DNA of 64,000 nt from Cellulosimicrobium arenosum (GCF_014837295.1 NZ_JACYHB010000002.1:124001-188000); one strand, 5' to 3'; positions 47,821 to 57,124 are shown, counted from the first letter of the stretch. Notes: generated by a model from the letters alone, not told the origin. Numbers and translations are program-made.

Positions 47821-50800
47821 TCACGCCGCGTAGCGCGGCGCCATCGACTCCATCTGCTGCAGGACGAGGACGATCGCCTCGGGCTGCTTGTCCGGCGGGT
47901 ACCCGTGCCTGATGAGCAGCCGCTTGATCGACGACCGCAGCTTGGCCCGCACGTCGTCGCGCACCGTCCAGTCGGTCTTCATGTCGCGGCGCACGACGGC
48001 GACCAGGTCGCGCGCGATCTGCGCGAGCACCCCGTCGCCCAGCACCTCGACCGCGGAGTCGTTGGTCGCCACGGCGTCGTAGAACGCGAGCTCGTCGCGG
48101 CTGATCGGCGGATCGAACCGTTCGCCGCGCGTCGCCTCCTCGGCGACCTCGCGCGCCAGCTCGACGAGCTCCGCGATCACCTCCGCAGACGTGAGGTTGG
48201 AGTTCACGTACTTGGTCATGACGGCCTGGAGCCGTTCGGAGAACATCTGCTGTCGTGCGAGGTTGCCCTGGGTGAGTCGCCGGGACTCCTGGGTCACGAG
48301 CGCGCGCAGCGCCTCGATCGCGAGCTGCGGGTTCGGCGCGCCCTGGGCCTTGGCGAGGAACTCGTCGTCGAGCTGGTCCAGGCGCGGGTGCGGCAGGCCG
48401 GCGGCGGCGTAGACGTCGAGCACCTCGCCGGACGTGACCGCCGTCGCCATGAGCTGGTTGAGGAGGCGCTGCACATCATCGGGCACGGGCTCGCCGCTCG
48501 CCTGCCGCGCCTCGGCGTCGAGCTTGCCGACGCTGACGCGCACGTCCTCGTAGAAGCGCGCCTCGTCCGCGACGTCGGCGAGCTCGTCCGTGCGTCCGGC
48601 GATCGCCCAGGCCCTGGACAGTGCAGCGGCCCGACGGCGGAACTCCCCCTCCCGCGTCTCGTCGCCCTCGTCGGTGGGCCGGTTCCCGGGGGTGTGCGGG
48701 CTCCGCAGCCAGTCGGCGGTCGCCCAGAGGGTGTCGAGGTAGGCGCGACCCGACCCGGCACGCTGCGCGGCGGCGAGGCGCTCGCGCCAGCGCGACGGTT
48801 CCAGGAGCGAGCGCAGTTGCTCGACGAGCTCGCGCGCGACGTCGGCCGCGTCCTCGACCGTGCGGCCCACCGGCCGCGCGCCCTGGTCGCGCGCCGTGTA
48901 CTCCGCGAGCGCGGCGCGCAGGTTCTCCGCGATGGGCGCGGACGCGACGAGCAGGCCGGCGTTCTTGCCGCGGAAGGTGCGGTTGACGCGCGCGAGGGTC
49001 TGCATGAGCAGCGCGCCGCGCATGGGTCGGTCGAGGTACAGAGTGTGCAGGGGCGGCGAGTCGTAGCCCGTGAGCATCATGTCCTTGACGATCACGACCT
49101 CGAGCTCGTCGTCGGGGTCCTTGAGCCGCTGCTTCACGACGGCGTTCTCGGAGTCCCGGCGCACGTGGTCCGCGACCGGGGGCTGGTCCGCAGGCGTGCC
49201 CGAGTAGACGACCTTGATGCGCCCGGCGTACAGGTCGTCCGCGTGCCAGTCGGGGCGCAGGGCGACGATCTCGTCGTACAGGCGGGCGCAGATGTCGCGA
49301 GTCGCACCGACGATCAGCGCCTTGCCGGGAGCCGGCTCCGCGGCGCTGGGCTTGCGGGACGTGCTGCGTACGAGCTCTCCCATCGCCTCGCGGCGGGCCT
49401 CCCAGTGCGCGACGACGTCCGTCGCGAGCTCGCGCAGCCGGGCCGGCGCGCCGTAGACGGCGTTGACGACTGCGACGGTCTTCTCGATGCGCGCGCGCTC
49501 GGCGTCGTCGAGCCCGACGGTCACCTCGTCGGCGGCGGCGTCGAGCGCCTCGGCGTCGAGGTCTTCGGCGAACGCGACCTTGACCAGTCGTGACTCGAAG
49601 TAGACGGGGACGGTGGCGCCGTCTTCGACGGCCCGCGTGAGGTCGTAGGTGTCGATGACGGACCCGAACACCTGCTCGGTGTTGCGGTCCGCGGTCGAGA
49701 TCGGCGTGCCGGTGAAGGCGATGAGGGTTGCGTTGGGCAGCGCGTTCTTCAGGTGCCACGCGTACCCGTCGAGGTCGTCGTAGTGCGACCGGTGGGCCTC
49801 GTCGACGACGAGGATCACGTTGCGACGCTCGGACAGCACGGGGTGCTTGGCGCCCCGTCCCTTCTCCTCCGCCGTGAGGCCGAACTTCTGCAGCGTCGTG
49901 AAGTAGATGCCGCCCGTGGTGCGGGCCGCGAGCTCGTCGCGCAGCTCCGCGCGGCGCTTGATCTGCCGCGGCTCCTCGGTGAGGAGCTGCGACCGCGCGA
50001 ACGTCCCGTAGAGTTGCCCGTCGAGCTCCGTACGGTCGGTGACCACGACGATCGTGGGGTTGAGGAGCTTGGGGTGGCGCGCGACGTGCGCCGCGTACAG
50101 CTCCATCTCCATGGACTTGCCCGACCCCTGCGTGTGCCACACCACCCCCGCGCGCCCGTCGGTCTCGACGGCCTGGACGGTCGCCCCGACAGCCTTCGTC
50201 ACCGCGAAGTACTGGTGCGGCTTGGCGACGCGCTTGGCCAGCCCGTCCTCGCCCTCGTCGAACGCGACGAAGCCGCGCAGGAGCTGCACGAACCGCTGCG
50301 GGTTGAACAACCCGTCCAGTGACACCTCCAGCGGTGTCGCGGCCGTGACCTCGCCCTCGGTGACGTCGTCGGTAATACCTAGCGCGGTGCCGGCCACCCC
50401 GCCGGCCGCGCCCGACGGACCGACGGTGCGGCCGTCGTCGTCCACGTTCCAGGGCGCGTAGTGGTTGAGCGGTGTGAACGGCGTCCCGTACTTCGCGACG
50501 ATCCCGTCGCTGACGAGCGTGAGCACGCAGAACCGGAAGACCATCGGCAGCTCGCGCACGTACGTGGTGAGCTGCGCGTGCGCGGCGGCGACATCCGCGC
50601 GCGCGGATCCGGCGTTCTTCAGCTCCATCACGACGACGGGCATGCCGTTGAGGTAGAGCACGATGTCGAACCGGCGCTCCACGTCCCCCTGCACCACGCG
50701 CACCTGGTTGACCGCGAGCCACTCGTTCTCGTCCTCGCGCGCCGAGACCAGGCGGATGCTGGGCGTCTGCTGGCGTCCGTCCTCGGTGTAGGTGATGCGG

Positions 50801-51129
50801 TAGCCGTCGACGAGGACGTCGTGGATGCGCTTGTTCTCCGTGATGGCGTCCTGCGACGTGGGCCGCAGGACCTCGACGAGCGCCTGCTCCAGGTAGTCGC
50901 GCGGCACGTCCGGGTTGAGGCGCCGCAGCGCGGCGCGCATCCGGGACGGGATCGTGAGCTCGGCCCACGACTCGCGCTGCGGCAGCGGCTCGCCGCTCGG
51001 GGAGTACCCCGGATGCCCGACGGCGGTGGCCACCCCCGGCGCGATCGCGCGGCCCTCGAGGGGGAGCCACCCGATCTCGGCCAGGTGGTCGAGGGCCAGG
51101 TGCTCCCAGTCGGACTCGGTGCTGCGCAT
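47821..51129 (-). CDS. hsdR: Type I restriction enzyme, R subunit
   Basis: Motor and nuclease subunit of a type I restriction system, 1102 residues. The nuclease site is visible as FDIVLYLNGMPVVVMELKNAG (D...ELK). The helicase core has Walker A HTQGSGKSMEM, the DEAH box LVVDEAHRSHYDD, IAFTGTPI (motif III) and a C-terminal helical domain. ATG 51129 has a GGAGGAACC ribosome site. The matching hsdM and hsdS lie 6 kb away on the same strand. A Fic gene sits just upstream. Confidence 0.96.
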   Translation of the reverse strand: MRSTESDWEHLALDHLAEIGWLPLEGRAIAPGVATAVGHPGYSPSGEPLPQRESWAELTIPSRMRAALRRLNPDVPRDYLEQALVEVLRPTSQDAITENKRIHDVLVDGYRITYTEDGRQQTPSIRLVSAREDENEWLAVNQVRVVQGDVERRFDIVLYLNGMPVVVMELKNAGSARADVAAAHAQLTTYVRELPMVFRFCVLTLVSDGIVAKYGTPFTPLNHYAPWNVDDDGRTVGPSGAAGGVAGTALGITDDVTEGEVTAATPLEVSLDGLFNPQRFVQLLRGFVAFDEGEDGLAKRVAKPHQYFAVTKAVGATVQAVETDGRAGVVWHTQGSGKSMEMELYAAHVARHPKLLNPTIVVVTDRTELDGQLYGTFARSQLLTEEPRQIKRRAELRDELAARTTGGIYFTTLQKFGLTAEEKGRGAKHPVLSERRNVILVVDEAHRSHYDDLDGYAWHLKNALPNATLIAFTGTPISTADRNTEQVFGSVIDTYDLTRAVEDGATVPVYFESRLVKVAFAEDLDAEALDAAADEVTVGLDDAERARIEKTVAVVNAVYGAPARLRELATDVVAHWEARREAMGELVRSTSRKPSAAEPAPGKALIVGATRDICARLYDEIVALRPDWHADDLYAGRIKVVYSGTPADQPPVADHVRRDSENAVVKQRLKDPDDELEVVIVKDMMLTGYDSPPLHTLYLDRPMRGALLMQTLARVNRTFRGKNAGLLVASAPIAENLRAALAEYTARDQGARPVGRTVEDAADVARELVEQLRSLLEPSRWRERLAAAQRAGSGRAYLDTLWATADWLRSPHTPGNRPTDEGDETREGEFRRRAAALSRAWAIAGRTDELADVADEARFYEDVRVSVGKLDAEARQASGEPVPDDVQRLLNQLMATAVTSGEVLDVYAAAGLPHPRLDQLDDEFLAKAQGAPNPQLAIEALRALVTQESRRLTQGNLARQQMFSERLQAVMTKYVNSNLTSAEVIAELVELAREVAEEATRGERFDPPISRDELAFYDAVATNDSAVEVLGDGVLAQIARDLVAVVRRDMKTDWTVRDDVRAKLRSSIKRLLIRHGYPPDKQPEAIVLVLQQMESMAPRYAA

Positions 51130-51169
51130 GGTTCCTCCGTGGCGACTGCGCCGGTCATCGGCTGGTCGT

Positions 51170-51186
51170 GAGCCTAGTTGGTGGTC
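51170..51186 (-). promoter_or_regulatory. hsdR promoter element shared with the hsdM-side gene
   Basis: GAGCCTAGTTGGTGGTC (plus-strand reading) differs at only two of 17 positions from the element at 62167-62183. On the minus strand it contains TAGGCT, a TANNNT-type -10, which would start transcription about 35 nt before hsdR. Confidence 0.6.
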
Positions 51187-51267
51187 AGGTTCGTGATCAG
51201 CGTGCGCGATCGCCCGACGCCGAGCCATCCGCGCGCCGATATCCCGGGTTGTCGCGCGCCAAGTTCA

Positions 51268-52458
51268 TCAACCCGTCCGGCGATGCGCGCGGTCGGCGAA
51301 CCGTTCCATCGCCTCGATGACCTCGACCGCCTGCCAGACTCGGTCGCGCGCCCCGCGACCGATCTGGTCGAGCACCCCGTCCTCGACCAGCCGGTCGATC
51401 GCCGACTGGGCGTTCGCCATCGTGACACCGAGAAGCTCCGCCGCGAGGCGCGAGTCGATCACGGGTCTCTCGACGAGAGCGTCCGCAAGCCGCCAGGCGG
51501 AGGCACCTCTCCGCGCGCGGACGCTCGTCGCCCACCGCTCGCGGGCCGCCGAGACGTCGTCCATGAGGAGGCGAGCTCCCTGCAACGCCGGGAAGACCGC
51601 CTCGCACACGCGCACGACGATCGGTACCGGATCGCCGGTCCGGTAGGCGGTGAGGGCGGCGAAGTACCTGTCCGTCTCCGCGAGCAGACCAGCTGAGATG
51701 GGCACGACGACGTGCCGGGTCAGAGCCGCATGGCGGAGCTGAGCATGCATCAGTGCGCGCCCGGTCCGGCCGTTGCCGTCCGGAAACGGGTGGATGTTCT
51801 CGAACTGTGCGTGCGCGACGGCCACCTGGGCCAGAGCGGGTAGGTCATCGCGCGCGACAAAGCGCATCAGGTCTTCCATGGCGTCGGGTACCAGTGCGGA
51901 CCGCGGCGCGACGTAGTCTGCACCGTGCGGGCTTCGGGCGGAACCCCCGATCCACACAGCCGAGTCACGCCACTGCCCGGCCGCATCCGGCATGTGGTCC
52001 CTCATCAGCACACGATGCATCGCCAGGATGGCGTCGGTATCCAACCGGTCGGCGACGTCGAGCGCACGCGTCATGGCCCCGACATTGGCCACGATCTCGT
52101 CCGCGTTGGCTCGCCCACGGCGACCGAGCTCCGCCAACGCTATGGCTTTGGGAGACGACGTCAGGTTCTCGATCTGGGAGGAGCTCGCCGCCTCTGTCCG
52201 CAGCAGGAGCGACGCGAACGACATCAGCGAGCCCAACGACTCCCCGTCGAGGCGAGCGATCTCCGCGCTCGCCTCGGCGACCAGAGCCGTCGTCGCCCCG
52301 TCGAGGCGGAGCTCGGCGTCGGCGATCCGCGCGGGAAGGGCTGCCTCGTAGGGCCCTCGTCGGTGGCTGCGACCGGTACGTGGGCCGTACTCGGCGTCCG
52401 ACGACTCCCACGCGAGAGCCTCGGTCCCGAAGGCGGGCCACGTCGGATCCGATGCCAT
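51268..52458 (-). CDS. Fic-domain AMP-transferase-like protein, 396 aa
   Basis: Fic proteins attach AMP to target proteins. The catalytic motif HPFPDGNGRTGR (His223) matches HPFXXGNGRXXR exactly. An N-terminal inhibitory-helix motif SSQIEN (S93...E97-N98) matches (S/T)XXXE(G/N), so it is of the self-inhibited class with the antitoxin helix in the same chain. The C-terminal 80 residues form a winged-helix-like segment (LAAELLGVTMANAQSAIDRLVEDGVL). ATG 52458 lies six bases after a TANNNT -10, a leaderless layout. It is on the same strand as hsdR, 138 bp upstream of it. Confidence 0.92.
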   Translation of the reverse strand: MASDPTWPAFGTEALAWESSDAEYGPRTGRSHRRGPYEAALPARIADAELRLDGATTALVAEASAEIARLDGESLGSLMSFASLLLRTEAASSSQIENLTSSPKAIALAELGRRGRANADEIVANVGAMTRALDVADRLDTDAILAMHRVLMRDHMPDAAGQWRDSAVWIGGSARSPHGADYVAPRSALVPDAMEDLMRFVARDDLPALAQVAVAHAQFENIHPFPDGNGRTGRALMHAQLRHAALTRHVVVPISAGLLAETDRYFAALTAYRTGDPVPIVVRVCEAVFPALQGARLLMDDVSAARERWATSVRARRGASAWRLADALVERPVIDSRLAAELLGVTMANAQSAIDRLVEDGVLDQIGRGARDRVWQAVEVIEAMERFADRAHRRTG

Positions 52459-52464
52459 GAGACG

Positions 52465-52470
52465 ACGTTA
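52465..52470 (-). promoter_or_regulatory. -10 element of the fic gene (leaderless)
   Basis: TAACGT on the minus strand followed by exactly six bases and the ATG, the geometry of leaderless actinobacterial transcripts. No ribosome site is present. Confidence 0.5.
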
Positions 52471-52584
52471 GCATTGGAAGTGGAGAGATTCGATGTTATG
52501 GGCCTCCTCGGCCGCCATTTACCCCGCCGCTCGACTCGAACAAGCGTTCGAACCGGTGTGGGTAGGTGGTGGTTGGGTAGTCGC

Positions 52585-54048
52585 ATGACGACGACAACCG
52601 AGGTGGCGACGGGCGGGGCGCCCGTGCCCCGGGTTGCCACGCGCGCGGCGGCTGTGCGCGCGCCGCACGTCGTCGTGACGCCGCCGGTCGGGAGTCTGGA
52701 GGCATTGGCGGTCGCGGTCGACGAGGTTGTGGGTCTGCAGCGGAAGATCGATGCGCTGACCGCCGCGCGGACCGTCGCCGTCGAAGGGGCCCGGCTCGCA
52801 GGGCTGGCGGTGCATCGCGGTCTGGTCGACGACGAGGCGGCCCGGCTCGCGGACGCGTCACCCACGCGACGCGTCGAGCTCGCACACAGGGCGGTGGTCG
52901 CGGAGCTCGCCTGCGCGTTGCGCGTACGCGAGTCCGTCGCGGACGGTCTGCTGCGAGATGCGGAGGTGCTGTGCCACCGGGCGGGGTCGGTGCTGGACGG
53001 ACTCTCGCGGGGCGAGTTCTCCTACGCGCACGCGAGCATCGTGGCCCGCGCAGTGGCCGACCTGGACCCGCAGGCCGCGGTCGACGTCGTCGCCGCGTGC
53101 GTGGGCCGGGCGGGCTCGACGACGGTGGGTGCGTTCCGGCGCCTGGTGCGCCGGGCACGCGAGCAGGTCCACCCCGAGCCCCTCGGCCAGCGGCACGAGA
53201 AGGCGGTGGCGAAGCGCGGGGTGTGGGTCGACCAGGGCGAGGACGGCATGGCATGGCTGAGCGCGCTGCTGCCCGCGACGTCCGCACACGCGATCTGCGA
53301 CCGCCTCACCACCAGCGCACGCGACGCCCGTCACCGTGGGGACGCCCGGACCGTGGCGCAGCTGCGCGCCGACGTCCTGGTCGACCTCGCCCTCGCCACA
53401 CCTGACGGCCGTGCCGGTGATGACGGGGCGGGTGGGCTCTGCGAGGTGGCGTCCCTGGCGGACGTGGCGCGCCGCGTGACCCCGCGGGTGCACGTCACGG
53501 TCCCGGTGCTGACGCTGCTCGGTGGGGACGACGCGGCGCACCTGGACGGACACGGGCCGATCGACCCGGACACCGCGCGTCGCCTGACGGCGAGCGCGCC
53601 GTCGCTGCGCAGGATCCTGACCCACCCCGAGACCGGCGCCGTGCTGTCGGTCGGGCGCGAGTCGTACGCGGTCCCGGCGGACCTGCGCGCGTGGCTGACC
53701 GTGCGGGACGAGACGTGCCGGTTCCCCGGGTGCACGGTCCCGGCGCGACGGTGCGACGTCGACCACACGGACTCCTGGGCTGACGGCGGCGCCACGGGCA
53801 CCGACAATCTGGCGCACCTGTGCCGCAAGCACCACGTCCTCAAGCACCAGACCGCTTGGGGCGTCGAGCACCTACCCGACGGCGTCCTGTCCTGGACCTC
53901 TCCGACCGGCGTCGTCTACCTGACGCAGCCCGGCACCCGGCCCGCACCGGACCACGACCTCGGGCCACCCGAACCCCCACCACCCGACTGGATCGACCCG
54001 GCGGAGATCTACGGACTCGTCTCCGTGACGAGACGGTCGAGGGTCTGA
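52585..54048 (+). CDS. DUF222/HNH endonuclease family protein (13E12-like), 487 aa
   Basis: Helical N-terminal DUF222 domain (about residues 35-330) followed by a C-terminal HNH nuclease motif: CRFPGCTVPARRCDVDH, then ADGGATGTDNLAHLC, then RKHHVLKH, with two CXXC-like zinc pairs and the catalytic His of DVDH. These proteins are abundant and multicopy in actinobacteria (REP13E12 in Mycobacterium) and behave like mobile or selfish genes; their exact role is unknown. ATG 52585 has GGTAGTCGC before it and no clear ribosome site. It lies between the two halves of the restriction locus. Confidence 0.88.
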   Translation: MTTTTEVATGGAPVPRVATRAAAVRAPHVVVTPPVGSLEALAVAVDEVVGLQRKIDALTAARTVAVEGARLAGLAVHRGLVDDEAARLADASPTRRVELAHRAVVAELACALRVRESVADGLLRDAEVLCHRAGSVLDGLSRGEFSYAHASIVARAVADLDPQAAVDVVAACVGRAGSTTVGAFRRLVRRAREQVHPEPLGQRHEKAVAKRGVWVDQGEDGMAWLSALLPATSAHAICDRLTTSARDARHRGDARTVAQLRADVLVDLALATPDGRAGDDGAGGLCEVASLADVARRVTPRVHVTVPVLTLLGGDDAAHLDGHGPIDPDTARRLTASAPSLRRILTHPETGAVLSVGRESYAVPADLRAWLTVRDETCRFPGCTVPARRCDVDHTDSWADGGATGTDNLAHLCRKHHVLKHQTAWGVEHLPDGVLSWTSPTGVVYLTQPGTRPAPDHDLGPPEPPPPDWIDPAEIYGLVSVTRRSRV

Positions 54049-54152
54049 CGCGAATTCACCCGCGACCTGGCTCCGCGGGTTCGCTCGCGCTGCCAGGATG
54101 TCCGGACGAGGGTGGGTCCTGCCTGCCCGGCAGCACGGAGAAGGGGACCGGC

Positions 54153-55757
54153 GTGGGTCTATGGGACTGGTTGCGTGGCCGAGGGCGAGAGATCGATCCG
54201 ACACCAACACGGTCGGCGGAACGGGGGATGCCGGCGTTCGCCGTGCTCGACGTCGAGACGACGGGCCTCGCTCCGCGCCGGGACCGTGTTCTCGAGATCG
54301 CCGTGGTCCGCGTCGACGCATCCGGCGCGGTCGTCGACGAGTGGGCGACGCGACTGAATCCCGAGGGTCCCGTCGGCGCGACGCACATCCACGGGATCAC
54401 CGACGACGACGTGGCCGCTGCGCCGCTGTTCCGTGACGTGGCGCCGCTGGTGATCGAGCGGATCGGCGGGGTCGCGCTCGCGGCGCACAACGCGCGGTTC
54501 GACCTCGCATTCCTCCAGGCCGAGCTCACACGGGCAGGGTGGGACGTGCCAGCGCTGCACGGCGCGTGCACGCTCGACTACAGCTGGCAGCACCTGCCGG
54601 ACCTCGACCGGCGCCGCTTGGCCGACTGCTGCGCGGCCGCGGGTGTCACGCTCGAGAACGCGCACTCGGCGCTCGGTGATGCGCGCGCGACGGCGGGCCT
54701 GCTGCGCTGCTATCTCGAGGCTGACCGGAACACGACCGGCGGGGACACCCTGCGTTCGCTGACCGCGGTCGCGCGTTCTGTCACGTGGCCAACCAGCCCG
54801 TCCCGTGCACCGGCGCCCCTCCGCCCTGGGGCGTCGGGCGGGACGGATGCGGCCCGGCGCACGTCTCCCCCGCGTCGGCAGGGACCACCGCTCGTCCACC
54901 AGCTCACGGCGCTCACGCTCGCGGAGGTGCTCGACGAGGGCGCTCCGGAGGGTTCCGGCTCCTACCTCGAGCTGCTCGCCGAGGTGCTGGAGGACGGCGT
55001 GCTGACCGACGCCGAGGCCACCGCCCTGCGCGAGGTCGTGGAGCTCTACGGCCTGACGTCGGACCACGTCGCCGCAGCGCACCGGGCGTTCGTCACGGCG
55101 CTCGCGCACCGCGCGCTCGACGACGGCCACGTCTCTCGCGCCGAGCGGCAGGAGCTCCACGACCTGGCTTCGGTGCTCGGCCTCCCACGCGAGGTCGTCC
55201 CGCGGCTGATCGAGCACGCCGACGCCGCCCGCGCCGCGCGCCTGAGCGCCGGACTGCATCCCTTGCCTGACAGCTGGTCACTCGGTGAGCCGTTGCGCGT
55301 CGGCGACAAGGTCGCCTTCACGGGCAGCGACGGCCCACTGCGCGACCGGCTCGAGAAGCGCGCGGAGGAGCTCGGCGTGCGCGTGGGCAGCAACGTCTCG
55401 CGACAGACGGCGATGCTCGTCTCGGACGGATCGTTCATCGGGACGAAGGCGGAGCGAGCGCGTGAGCTCGGCACACGCGTCGTCGCGCCGACCGACTTCG
55501 ACACGCTCCTGCGCCATCTCCAGCCCGCGGCCAGGGCAGCCCATGCCGCCAGGCCGACGACGACGACGCCGACGCACTCGTCTGCCTCGGCCCGCGCGCG
55601 CACCTCACAGGAGGTCTCGCCGGCGCAGATTCGCGCCTGGGCGCGGGAGAACGGGCACACCGTGAACGACAGAGGCCGACTCCCGCTGGACGTCGTCCAT
55701 GCGTACCACGCAGCGGCTGGCTCGAGGCCGGATGACGACGCCCGCCGGGTGCCGTGA
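54153..55757 (+). CDS. Exonuclease - TerB-like - BRCT - Lsr2-tail fusion protein, 534 aa
   Basis: Multidomain nuclease. Residues 26-190 form a DnaQ-like DEDDh 3'-5' exonuclease: DVETTG (D33, E35), HNARFDLAFL (D117), HSALGDARAT (H171, D176). All catalytic residues are present. Residues 270-345 are helical and TerB-like (two LAEVLEDGVLTDAEATALRE-type repeats). Residues 381-457 look like a BRCT domain (GDKVAFTGSDGPLR, GTRVVAPTDFDTLL). Residues 488-521, VSPAQIRAWARENGHTVND and RGRLPLDVVHAYHAA, closely match the Lsr2 C-terminal DNA-binding domain with its RGR AT-hook. GTG 54153 follows GGAGAAGGGG. Confidence 0.85.
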   Translation: MGLWDWLRGRGREIDPTPTRSAERGMPAFAVLDVETTGLAPRRDRVLEIAVVRVDASGAVVDEWATRLNPEGPVGATHIHGITDDDVAAAPLFRDVAPLVIERIGGVALAAHNARFDLAFLQAELTRAGWDVPALHGACTLDYSWQHLPDLDRRRLADCCAAAGVTLENAHSALGDARATAGLLRCYLEADRNTTGGDTLRSLTAVARSVTWPTSPSRAPAPLRPGASGGTDAARRTSPPRRQGPPLVHQLTALTLAEVLDEGAPEGSGSYLELLAEVLEDGVLTDAEATALREVVELYGLTSDHVAAAHRAFVTALAHRALDDGHVSRAERQELHDLASVLGLPREVVPRLIEHADAARAARLSAGLHPLPDSWSLGEPLRVGDKVAFTGSDGPLRDRLEKRAEELGVRVGSNVSRQTAMLVSDGSFIGTKAERARELGTRVVAPTDFDTLLRHLQPAARAAHAARPTTTTPTHSSASARARTSQEVSPAQIRAWARENGHTVNDRGRLPLDVVHAYHAAAGSRPDDDARRVP

Positions 55758-55892
55758 CCGTGAGTTCAGGCTGACGAGCTCCCCAGGTGACCGAGCGTTA
55801 AACCGGCAGGTGAGCAGCGCGGCCGCCCTCGTCGCCACGCGGGGCGAGGCATAAACCCTCGGGGCGCTCCGCGATCGTCAGGAGGACACCCC

Positions 55893-56528
55893 TCAGATGC
55901 GCTTGAGCAACTCAGCCTTCTTCGCGGCGAACTCTTCGTCCGTGACGATGCCCGCGCTGTGGAGCGAGGCGAGCTTCGTGATCTGCTCGACTACGTCGGG
56001 CTGAGGTGCGATCTCGGCGGACGCTGCTGGCCTACCTCGTTGGACGACCGAGGCGGCGAGATCCAGCACCTTTTCCGTCATACCGGGCTGGGCCGAGACG
56101 GGCACTGAGGACTCGGGCGACACAGCACCCTCGGTGACGATCTTCTGTCCCTTGAGGAGCATCGAGAAGATCATGAACTGCTTCTCAGGCAGCTCGATGA
56201 TCGACTGCTTGCCGTCGATCCATTCGACACGAACAGTGTGTCCGGACTTCATGGCGGCTCCGAAGCCGGCCCCGACAGCCTTGCCGATCATCCCCGGCGC
56301 TGCAGCCTTCGCGGCGGCCTGGCCCATGATGCTGGCAACGCCCTCCTTTGTGGGTATGTCTTCCCACTCACGGACCGTCTCCGCGTCGACCTTGTACCGC
56401 TTGAAAGGATTGAGCGGGTGCTTGATCCGGAGCCCGCCCTTACTGAACTGGTCCGAAAAGATGCTGCCGTTCGCCAGGTGACCGCCAACGACGCGTCCCT
56501 GGTTCGTCAGCTCGTTCATGAGCGCCAT
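55893..56528 (-). CDS. SHOCT-domain protein, 211 aa
   Basis: Unknown function. The C-terminal 33 residues are a clear SHOCT motif (VVEQITKLASLHSAGIVTDEEF, then AAKKAELLKRI), an oligomerisation module common in phage and stress proteins. The middle has a Gly/Ala-rich stretch (AAAKAAAPGMIGKAVGAGFGAAM) that could be membrane-associated. Base composition is visibly lower in GC than its neighbours, suggesting transfer. ATG 56528 is supported by a TATCGT -10 six bases upstream. Confidence 0.78.
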   Translation of the reverse strand: MALMNELTNQGRVVGGHLANGSIFSDQFSKGGLRIKHPLNPFKRYKVDAETVREWEDIPTKEGVASIMGQAAAKAAAPGMIGKAVGAGFGAAMKSGHTVRVEWIDGKQSIIELPEKQFMIFSMLLKGQKIVTEGAVSPESSVPVSAQPGMTEKVLDLAASVVQRGRPAASAEIAPQPDVVEQITKLASLHSAGIVTDEEFAAKKAELLKRI

Positions 56529-56534
56529 GCGGGA

Positions 56535-56540
56535 ACGATA
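56535..56540 (-). promoter_or_regulatory. -10 element of the SHOCT gene (leaderless)
   Basis: TATCGT on the minus strand, then six bases, then ATG 56528: the same geometry as at fic and at the 690-aa gene. Confidence 0.45.
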
Positions 56541-57124
56541 GCGCAGGCAAGGCCACTGATTCGCCGCTACGAGGGTGAAGATGAGGCCATCGTTCCGATC
56601 GCCTCGACCACGCTGGCCAGGAGCGAGGCAGCGAGAGTTGAAGCACACCACATCGGACGGGATCCTCACGTCCGCGGACACGTTCTTTCGCTCCCGTCTC
56701 CGTGAGTCGATCTCACGCATCGAGCCTCAGGGTCGGAACGCCCCCGCGGGACTCGCGGGCGCGGTGGAGCGTGTCGTCGAGGTCCTCGACGGCCGCTGCG
56801 TCCTTCCGATCGAGGAGGGCGGGCTCGCGCAGTCGCGACCCGCGGCGCTCGACGCGGGTCGGGCAGGCCGCGCCCCGGCGGCGCGTGATCTCCGCGCGCC
56901 GCCGGGTACGTCGTGCTCGACCCCGCACGGCCCGCCCGTCCGCCACGTCGCGCTGTGTCGGGGCACGGTGCCGCAGCGCTCGCATTCAGGTGCAGCAGCC
57001 ACGATCCGTCCGGGTTGACGGCAAGCCGGTTCCGCACGCCGGGCAAGATGCCAGCCCCCTCCACCCGTGCTCGAAGTGCCCGCAGTGCTCCCGCTAGCCA
57101 CGATGCCCGACCGCGCGGGCCGGG
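56541..57124. other. Decayed or gene-poor stretch
   Basis: No convincing full gene. Several short frames overlap on both strands. Fragments with paired Cys (minus-strand SCPACGTG, and CERCGTVP in another frame) suggest the remains of a zinc-binding protein broken by frameshifts. It adjoins the lower-GC SHOCT and hsdS genes, so it may mark an old insertion point. Confidence 0.4.
56713..56985 (-). CDS. Possible 90-aa ORF in the decayed stretch
   Basis: An Arg-rich frame starting ATG 56985 has the expected GC-rich third positions and a plausible C-terminus (LLDRKDAAAVEDLDDTLHRA). There is no good ribosome site and no recognised domain. It may be the tail of the broken zinc-binding gene rather than an intact one. 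Confidence 0.25.
   Translation of the reverse strand: MRALRHRAPTQRDVADGRAVRGRARRTRRRAEITRRRGAACPTRVERRGSRLREPALLDRKDAAAVEDLDDTLHRARESRGGVPTLRLDA

Noticed and set aside
55758-55892. Terminator or att site between the exonuclease and SHOCT genes
   Set aside because: Only a weak 5-bp stem (CGAGG/CCTCG) was found; no extended repeat.
52585-57124. A prophage or integrative element between the hsd halves
   Set aside because: No integrase, structural phage genes or att-like repeats were seen; only nuclease-like and SHOCT genes are present.
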